Shown here: positions 50,501-61,000 of the stretch, in pieces | Position numbering within the stretch: the stretch's first letter is position 1 | Layout: every line of letters starts with the position of its first letter | Source: Omphiscola glabra | Taxonomy: Eukaryota > Mollusca > Gastropoda > Lymnaeidae | Length of the DNA stretch: 64,000 bases | Direction of reading: 5' to 3' | Assembly: GCA_964017045.1 (NCBI GenBank) | Contig: OZ024794.1 | Location: 23,727,359-23,791,358 of the forward strand | Translations under genes and position numbers: made by a program | The notes under the pieces: generated by a model | Databases searched by the model: none | Told to the model about the DNA's origin: nothing | The model's input: the letters and a program-made list of their open reading frames with translations, nothing else

Positions 50501-53500
50501 CAAGCAAAAACCTTCCAAGCAGAAAAAAGAAGGCAATATAACCAATTTTGTAAGAAAAGTTGTAATTTGCCCCTTACAAGAAAAGCAGATAACCTGCTCA
50601 ACACATCACCAGATGGGGGTCCACGCATAAGGCGAAAAGCCATGGATCCCCCCGAATGGACGGATGTAGTGAGGCAGGCCAGGGCCCTGCACGGGCTGTA
50701 GCGCCCCTGATGACCATGATGACATTTTGGAACATCAATTTCATGATTTCAAAAACGCTCGAGATATAAGGGAAAAGGAACTAAGAATCTCTTCATCTTT
50801 TGGCGGTTGTGTAGAGACACAAAAACATTTTAGTAACGACATAGAGCTTAGGGTGAGAAAAGTGGTCCAAGACTATCTTCATCTTTTGGCGTTTGTGTAG
50901 AGACACAAAAACATTTTAGTAACGACATAGAGCTTAGGGTGAGAAAAGTGGTCCAAGACTATCTTCATCTTTTGGCGTTTGTGTAGAGACACAAAAACAT
51001 TTTAGTAACGACATAGAGCTTAGGGTGAGAAAAGTGGTCCAAGACTATCTTCATCTTTTGGCGTTTGTGTAGAGACACAAAAACATTTTAGTAACGACAT
51101 AGAGCTTAGGGTGAGAAAAGTGGTCCAAGACTATCTTCATCTTTTGGCGTCTGTGTAGAGACACAAAAACATTTTAGTAACGACATAGAGCTTAGGGTGA
51201 GAAAAGTGGTCCAAGACTATCTTCATCTTTTGGCGTTTGTGTAGAGACACAAAAACATTTTAGTAACGACATAGAGCTTAGGGTGAGAAAAGTGGTCCAA
51301 GACTATCTTCATCTTTTGGCGGTTGTGTAGAGACACAAAAACATTTTAGTAACGACATAGAGCTTAGGGTGAGAAAAGTGGTCCAAGACTATCTTCATCT
51401 TTTGGCGGTTGTGTAGAGACACAAAAACATTTTAGTAACGACATAGAGCTTAGGGTGAGAAAAGTGGTCCAAGACTATCTTCATCTTGAGGCTGTTGTTG
51501 GGAGCCACAAATACGACACAGCTCTTAGGTAGAAAAAAGTGGTCCAAAAAACTGAAGCAACCAGGAATACAATCGTCCTATAAATACTTTTATTTAAGGC
51601 AAACCTCAAAATTGAAGGCAGCAGTCGTTAACATATGACAGGAAGAGTCTTACAACTTCTCGCGTTTTTTGGATGAAACTTACAATTTTTATTGAGGTTG
51701 AACCTGTTGCGTCCAATCGAGTTAATGTGACAGTTGCTCTCATTTTCCCCATCGGTTAAGCTCGGAGATCGCAAACAGTCTTAACTGATTTTTGACCCTC
51801 CATCTTTCGTCCTATGCAGCATGAACTATCGTTTAAATGGTTATGAACAGTTGAATGACAATGATTTTTACGGATTATTTTTTATATAGTTTTGTTAGCT
51901 GAGACATAAGGAAATTGTTTTGAGTTGTATTTTTTTGGAGTTGAAGAAGAAACTCCTGATCTTGAGGCGATTGTTGGGAGTCGCCAAATACGATATTTTA
52001 TTGACTTTGTGGTTTTTATAATCTGTACTCGCTTATAACGTGCTGCAATTTCACTGCTTTTCAGAACTGCATGCTGCTAACAATAACTGTTTGATATTTT
52101 TACAAATAAATTCACATGTTCAGTTTGCTTCTTCACATTTACTTGCTTAGAAGTGAACTAACTTCCGGGCTTAACTACCCAAATGTACATTATTGATATC
52201 TATGCGACAAACAAAATATCTAGAATTGTCTTTAAGCAACAGAATAGGAAGAGTTCAAAAACAAAACGATCTTCAGATCTACGCGCCATGTTGACGTCAT
52301 TTTGACGTCATTTTGACGTCACTGTGACGCCAAGAGGATAGTTGAGCCACAACTTCCGGGTGTAAATAAATGCAGACGATGCCCCACGTCGGCACTGAAG
52401 GGGGTTTTCAAAATGTGCCATGATATCATTACTATGTTTCGTTAAAGGTACGTTATTTCTATCCCACTTCTCATTCATCAATGAAGTCTAAGCATGTGAT
52501 CTTTTTCTTAAATTGATCTCCTGGCTAATAAATGACATGTTGTGCGCAATAATGTCTCGCACGTGCGCAGGACGCGAAGCAGAAGTTGTGTAGCGGAAGG
52601 ACGCGCCATGAATGTGTTTAATGAATGCAATATGCTGGCAGCCTGGATCAAGAAAGCGATTCATAAAATATCTAGCAAAGCTTCATAAAATTAAGGCATT
52701 TGATATATTGCATAAACAGAGAGATGGAAGATACGAGGAATGAGGTTCAGGGAGGTAATGGAGATAAGATGTATACGTTCATTTTAAGGCTAACTTTCTC
52801 GTTTCTACACAAAAAGCCCTAAATTAGAATTATGAACGTTTTTAAAAAAATAAAACGTCAGCACCATTGTAAAATGTTCAGATAGGTGTTCATTCAAGAT
52901 TTATTTATAGCCGATACGAAATAAATGATAAGAGGATGTAGGGCGGTGGTTCTCAACCTTCCTGATGCCGCGACCCTTTAAACCAATGCTCATGATGTGG
53001 TCGCCCCCCAAACATAAAATTATGTTGTTGCTATAGACGTCATAAATATGTGTTTTTCGATGGTCTTAGGCGACCCCTGTGTACGAGTCGTTCGACCCCC
53101 CAATGGGGTCGCGACACATAAGTTGAGAATTGCCTTTGTAGAGTTTAAGGACCTGGTCCGCACTATTTTGAAAGCTTGCATACAAAAAAATATCCAAATA
53201 CCTGTTGTACAAGACTATGTCCGGAAGCCAGAGAAAGTCGCAAGGCATGCGCAGCACCGTGATGTTGTTATAGTCACTTATATTCCACTTGAGCTTCTCG
53301 TCTGTCCATTCCTAGAGATGAAACGAGACAGAGTGTATAGATTTGTATTTTTAGACATTGAAGTCTAAGCAGTAATTGGGTTATGTCCCAAATTTGATCT
53401 ATTTTTGAAATGACGGACAGAGTGCTTTGTCATCGTCTATTTAAAAATAAAAAATTGGACTTTAAACAAAATCTTTTGATATATATTTTGCTTGTGGTGT

Positions 53501-54973
53501 GATGGCTTCCATTTCCGGATAGCGTGCAAAATATAATTTCCGATAACTACTCTACATGATATTTTTGTTAAAATAACGCAACTGCGTTTGGCGCGTAATG
53601 TTTTTTTTTTTCACTTTACTTTCGAAAAATGAAATCGTCTCATTTTAAATATGGTGTAATGAATGTTCATGTTTTGTCAAGTAACTTTAGTAGATGGGAA
53701 GTGCATGCACTGCTGTAGCCAATGTTTGGAGAGCTATAACTAGTGCATAATATTGAGGTAAAGAAGGTGTTGGTAAAAGTACTTCTTTAATGACGTCAAA
53801 TGTAGTTTTAATGACAAGGATTTCAAGATGGCGCCATGTCAGCTTCATGGCACAAATCGATTGCACCTGAATGTAAACATACAAGACTAAAACATCATTA
53901 AATGTATATCCATACGCTCCACAACCTGTAATTGGATACATGTTGAACATGAATATCTCTAAAGTTTACCTTTGTTTAATATTTTTACAGCCCCCAGCTC
54001 ATCACTAGATCATAAAGCACAGATAAAATAATCAGTGCAAAAAATTAAGCTCAAAATATTCATTTATGCATGTAATTATTAAAGGTAAGATAATATTCTT
54101 TTATTGATCCAAAAAGAATGGAAATTTTGTTGATTGCATAATTTCTCTAGCGTCAAAAACAGCCAAACACTGGTGGACTCCATTAGTCATAATTAGTGAT
54201 CATTTAGTGATCTTGACCTCTGGGGTAGCACCAGAGGCGTAGCTAAGGGGGGCAGATTCCATGTTAGGGGTGCCAAAATGTGCTTTGATATTATTTTATT
54301 GATGAAAATAATTGGTTTGAGAGTTGAAAAAAAATAAAGGGAGGCGCTTTAAAATGAATCTTGTGCCCGGGCGCCAAACAATCTAGCTACGCCTCTGGGG
54401 AGCACGCTGGTAAATTCGTAGAGAATGGGGAACAAACAAATTTTTTATAACTCTCAGTTCTCGCCTTAAGAGAAAGAATTCGTCCCGAGCGGGCCGATCT
54501 TAAGTATCTGTGTTGAAGTGAGTAGGATGTATCATCCGAAATTTATTTAGTTTTACTGTAACATTTTCCTTTTAAAAGTTATTCAAGTGAAGGATGTTTA
54601 GCTTGTGTGATGTTTTTTTTAAAGCTTTCTTGATTAGTCTGTTTAATCAGTGTTTAAATCAGACGACGAATTCTCACACCAGCACGTAATACTAAAATTA
54701 AGTAGACTTCCAATTGTTGCACTGTAGAATAAATTACCCTTACCCACTCTCTCTCTATCTCTCTCTCTCTCCCTCTCTCGCTCTCTCCCCCTCCCTCTCT
54801 CTCCATCTCTTCCTATCTCTCTCCCCCCTTCTCTCACTCTCACCCCATCTCGCTTTCTCTCACTCCCTCTCTCTCGCTCTCTATCTATCTCTCTCTCTCT
54901 CACTCTCTCACTCTCTCACGCTCTCTCTCCCTCTCTCCGTCACTCCATCTCACTCTCTCCCCCTCTCTCTCGC

Positions 54974-55004
<31 letters not shown>

Positions 55005-58000
55005 GTCTCTCTCTCCCCGTCTTCTCTCTCCGTTTCTCTCCCTCGCTCTCTTTCTCCCTCCCTCTTTCTCTCTCCCGCTCTCTCTCTCTATCTCTCTCTC
55101 TCGCCTTCTCTCTCTATCTCTCTCCCTCGCTCTATCTCTCTCTCCATCTCTCCTCTTTCTCTCTCTCGCTCTCTCTCCCCCCCTCTCTCTCCCTCTCTCT
55201 CGCTCTCTCTCTCTCGCTCTCTCTCTATCTCTCACTCGCCATCTCTCTCTCTCTCTCTCTCTCTATCTCTCCCTCTCTCTCTTGCTCTCTCTCGCTCTCC
55301 CCTCTCTCTTTCTCTGTATCTCTGTATCTCTGTAATTCTACATAGCTGCTTGACTATTAGGTGCAACATCCCAAAGTAGTAATGCATAAAAAAAAGAAAG
55401 AAACAGGAGTGTCAGATATAGGTTCGTCTCTAGGACTCGACTTCGCTCCTTAACGAGGGCAGGGTCGTGCGTTACGTGATGGCCGCTTCGTTGTCATGTT
55501 TTGATTGGCTGGGTACAAAACACGGGACACCGGACCTTACCCAGGGGTAATAAACTCGTGACACGGCTTGAAAGTCACGTGATGGAGGGCTAAGGGTGGG
55601 GCGGGGGTAAGGCTGGGAAACAACAAACAGCTGCAGGGATGTGGAGCAACGTAAAATCATATGAACAAGGTTCTTCTTTTCTGTAACCTATTGCAATTAA
55701 AACTTTCACCCCGCCTACTGGACCCAAAAATCTTGGAAATCAACAACAATAGTCCAATCTTTCCTAAAATACCAAAGGCATACAACTTTTGAGAACACCG
55801 GATTGGGTGCCGAATACAGTTTTAAAAACGTTACCCCAAGTGAATAAGTCCAAGTCGTTTGGTCGTGATGTGCGGCGCATTCGTTAGGTCCTTGCTTAGA
55901 CGCCCCATCGATCGCCTCTACACCCCCCCCCCCAAAGTCGTCTGGTCACCTCATGACAAGAAGGTCACACACAGATACCAGTCGTGACACTTTTTAAGAG
56001 TAGGCGTGATCAAGACGTGACAGGAACATCCCCCGTCTTCACGGTACAAGAGACTTAATGGGATGGTGAAGCTACTCGAAAAGACTGCCGTCAGGCCGAG
56101 CAAAGAAATGGGGGTAGATACGTGCGGGATCACAAGCCAAAACAAGCTTAACAACCACCGTCACTAGACGATCATATGACTAAAAGGATCTTTGGATATT
56201 TTGGAGAAGATGAATTCTCATGTGGCAAGTTGCTGATACTTTATGTTAATTTTATGCAATAAATTTAAATTTTGCATTACAATAATTTTGTTAACTTCAC
56301 CAGACCTCCAACTCCCCAATAAACACACCCTTAATTCCCTAATAAAAACACCCTTAATTCCCTAATAAAGCACCCCCAAGTCCCCATAAACCAGCACCCC
56401 AACTCCCCAATAAAAACACCCCCTAATCCCCCCTCCCAAAAAAAAATCATCTCAAACCAAACCAACACATAGAAAATCATAGTGCTGACGCCCCTGGATC
56501 TCTCAGTATAAGACCACCGAACAACACACACTCAATACAGAAATTAGTTAAATATACACCAACTCACACGCAGTCTCATTGCCAAACAGCTCACTCCCTC
56601 TGATCACACGCGTGTTGAGCTTAAAGATTACAGAATCACGTAATGAAGAGAAGCCAGTTAATCGAAGTCCCGAAGTTTATCCTTGTAGGTACTAAGTAAA
56701 ACCTTCATTTCTCTTTCATTTATTTATAGGAAAGGGATTTTGAGCTCGCAGTAGATAATCGATGGATTAACCAGAGTACATCAGCTGACAGATTAACGCA
56801 CAGTTCACAAAACTACAATGCCACGAGGGACCTCAAGAGTTAATGAAGCATAGGGGGGCGGGGGGAATCAGCAACGAGTCTACTATTTCTGCTTTGAGAA
56901 AAATGAAAAAAAAAAAAGACAAAAAACGTTTACGGTCATAATTATAAAACATTCTTGCATTAAAATCAGAAACCTAGGGGCAGACGACTCACCGGTCGAC
57001 CAAGTCTGCGATGAATTGACGATGTAGAGAAGGATTTACACCAGTTGGGGGTTTCGCGCATGGAGGCGGAAAGTCATGGATCGATCCTAATGAAAGGATG
57101 TGGTGGAGCAGGGCAGGGCCCTACGTGGACTGTAGCGCCACTGATGATGATGATCTTCAATTAAAACAAATTGTTCATTCCCGGATATTGATCGAAATAG
57201 GAATCCACAACTTGTAAATCAGTTTCTCTGTATACACTAAACTAAATGTTCATGTATTTTTTCAGAAACGGTAAAGCGCCGAACTTCACCGACAGCGCTT
57301 CTTCGGAATCAGTCGCTAACTCCAATTAAAGATGGCGAATAGGATACATCTGGACTTTTTTTAAGGCATGTCCGTGAAAACCAAATAAAAGTTGATAGTG
57401 TGAGTATTTTAAGTTGTGAAGCTCGACTGGAAGCATAAGAGAAATTGTATCATGCCATATAACTTAATCATGATTCAACAATCAGGGTTGGGCCCAAGAG
57501 CCTCAAACGTTTGAACAAATTCAAGTAATTATTTTATATGTGATTACATTTTTTACGTCAGAGAGAAATAAGTGATTGAAACATCGGAATTAGCGCCGTA
57601 GTTGAATTGGCGAAGTAAAGTCTATATTTTTATAACGACCACTTCTGAGTAACGAAATCGGGGCTAATATTGCATTGTGCATCACTACTGGCAAATCAGC
57701 TTCACAGTGGAATATATTATTATTATTATTTGTTGTCTTATATAGCGTGGTACCCCAGCCTAGGGCTAGGCTCACCGCGCTGTACATAAAAATATTAAAA
57801 AAGAGACATAATGGTGATATTAACATAAAATACATATATATAATAAAGAACAGATGTATAGAGACAAAACAAAATCTAATGCATATTCACCTCATCCACA
57901 CCAGAACTTTTACATGACAAGCCACGGACGGCGGCCAGCAGCAGCGTTTATCGGTCAGATGTGGGGAATCAGTCGGGGTAGTAGAGTTTAACGAGATGTG

Positions 58001-61000
58001 TTTTGAGTGCAGTTTTGAAGGCTGTGACAGTTGATATATTGCGGATGTGTAGTGGAAGAGAATTCCATTGTTTGGGGGCACAGTAAGAGAAAGATCTTTC
58101 ACCGTATGTTTTTGTGCGAGTCTTGGGGACAGAAAGAATACGCCCGTCTGCGGAGGAGCGAAGCTGTCGAAGGGGTAAATAGACAGAGAGAAGTTCGGTT
58201 AGATAGGAAGGGCAGGAATTCGAGAAAAAGTTGTGGCAGAGAACAGAGAGTTTATAGTCAATCCGTGCTAGTACACGGAGCCAATGAAGTGAATGAAGTA
58301 GTGGTGTGACGTGATCACGTTTTTTTGCCTTTAAAACTAGCCTAGCAGCTGAGTTTTGAACATTCTGTAGTTTTTCTAAGAAGTGTTTTGGTGAACCTGA
58401 CAGAAGAGAGTTGCAATAGTCAAGTCGAGAGAGAACAAGATCATAGACTAGGGTTTTTGTTGCACTAGCTGTGAGGTAGTTGCGGATTGACCTGATTTGA
58501 CCAATGGCCGTGTATGCAGAGCAACAAATGTGGGATATATGATTATCAAGAGACAAGTTGTGAGACAGAAAATAACAAAGATTCCTAGTGGAGGATGTAA
58601 ACTGTATGTCTGAGTTACCTACTTGAAATGATGTGGGGAGAGCTGATTTAGAGGAAGTGCAGTTCCTTCGTGTTGCGGACTTTTGGATAAATTTCGAATC
58701 ATTTTTTACTTTTACTACACAATCAAAAGTGTCAGTCATAAAAAGGCGAAATCCTACACAAGTTTTTTTTCAAGATTGAAGTGTCGTCCAAACGTGTGGG
58801 TTTTGTTTTTGGATAACTCTCTAATCATTTTTAAACTACGCAATCCACAGTGCCAGTCCTAGAGAGGTAATATCAAACCGGCTGCGCAAAACCTAAATCC
58901 AAATATAATTTTTTTAAAAAGTTTTCTTTAAGTCCCTGCTAAGCAGCAATCCTAAGATTTTTTCATCACGTAGAAAAAAATATAGGGCCGCTGCCGGCAA
59001 CAATTTCGTTGACTTCCCTGCATCTGGATTTCTAAATGCTTAGAGAGCCAGGAATTGTTTTTTTTTCGTTTTTTAAAAAATAATAAAAAAAATCTGTAGT
59101 TCATGGAGATAACTAGGCGTGTGACGCCTCTGCACGCCATTACTTCCAAACCATCTGATTTCCACAGAGCTTAATTTTTTAGTTACGCCATGTTAAATGG
59201 GGGTGCTGTTAGAGTATCGATTTGTACTATCCAATATCTGTGAGTGAAAGTACGGTGTGCTAAACTGGGACAACGTGCTTGTCTTTGTAAGGGACAGATA
59301 GCTCATATCCGCACACGAGTGACCCGGTGTTGAGAACTTTCCCCCAGAGAAAAGAGAAACGATTTCCGGAAAGTGTAGTCCATTTAACGCCAGTCACTTT
59401 CAGTCATTCAATAAAAAAAAACTCGAAAAAAAAGTTCTTAAGTTTATAAGGATAAACAATTTTTTTTCTCCATATTTAGCGTTTCCTAAAACTATTTGCT
59501 CCATCTGCCTAGTAAGATATAAATACATATTACAATTTTCATCATTATGAGGACTAGAGATCTCTTCGAAAAATATAGCTTTGAACTAGCAACAGCTAGA
59601 AATACAATTAAACAGTGATAAAATACTGCGTGATTAAACCGAAAGAATCACAAGGTCGACCTCCGTCACGAGAAAATGTAACCATATAGAGGGAAACAGC
59701 AGCACCAACCCAACAAATATCAAGAAAACAACCACAACGGGAAGGGGGATGAGGATATTTGGGTTGGTGGTTGGGACCAATTTCATAAGAGAAATTTTAA
59801 AAAATTACAAATTGACAAATTAAAGCCGTAGGAAGGAAATAAATAGTGAAACAGGATATGTCTGGGCTTGACTATTAAACAAACCGTAAAAACATCTTGT
59901 CCCTCGTATGAATCCTTTATAAAATTTAATATCGGAGTTGGGGCTGCAAATTTAAAAAACAGCTATAAAAGTAAAGCTCTTTGTAAGTATCCCACATAGT
60001 TGTCACCCCTCCCTCCAAGGCTCGCAACCGTGCATTTTTTTCACACCCCTGAAATATAATAATATTCTAATAACACAACCGCTGTTACACCGCAGATTTC
60101 ACCAACTATTTCAGCAAAAAAAAAAAGAAAAAAAGAATATTACGCACACGCGATTTAAAAAAAAAAAAAAAAGAAAGAATCTCATTTAGCGAGCTTATCG
60201 TGAATTTTATTTCGTGAAATCAGTGGCATCGTAGTTCCTTTATCTTCACCCTGAAAAAGTGGAAAACCTTTTTTTTTTTTTTAGGTTTGGGGGTTAGGGG
60301 GTGGGGCTGAAAGTTTGATAGGATGTGTTGTTATCGGCAACGAGTCTATGTGCCAAGTTTCAGCTCGGTTGCTTTCCGGGCTATTAATACGTTGTCCATC
60401 GCAACCCATTCTAGGGGAAAATCAACGCAGTTTTGCCGAAAATACCGACCCCTCATTATAAAAAGGCACTGATTCCTACGCCAGCACTGCTGTGTTATAT
60501 GAGGAAATAGTATCACGTTTCAATAAATTATATTATAGCTTTCCTATACCATGTTGATATTGATAAAGAAATGAGGTTATTAGCCAGCCAGGCGGTTTCA
60601 CGAGACGTCAGAGTGATTTTGCAAACACCCTAACAGTGACTGTTGCAAACACCCCAACAGTGACTGATGCAAACACCCCATCAATGACTGATGCAAACAC
60701 CCCATCAATGACTGATGCAAACACCCCATCAATGACTGATGCAAACACCCCATCAATGACTGATGCAAACACCCCATCAATGACTGATGCAAACACCCCA
60801 TCAATGACTGATGCAAACACCCCATCAATGACTTATGCAAACACCCCATCAGTGACTGATGCAAAAACCCCCATCAGTGACTGATGCAAACACCCCAACA
60901 GTGACTGATGCAAACACCCCCATCTGTGGCTGATGCAAACACCCCAACAGTGACTGATGAAAACACCCCATCAGTGACTGATGCAAACACCCCACCAGTG

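Noticed and set aside
50793..51547. CRISPR-like or tRNA/5S cluster interpretation of the 86-bp array
   Set aside because: No spacers, no cloverleaf or internal control regions; simple satellite.
54714..55379. 221-codon Ser/Leu-rich open frame
   Set aside because: Direct product of a (CT)n microsatellite.
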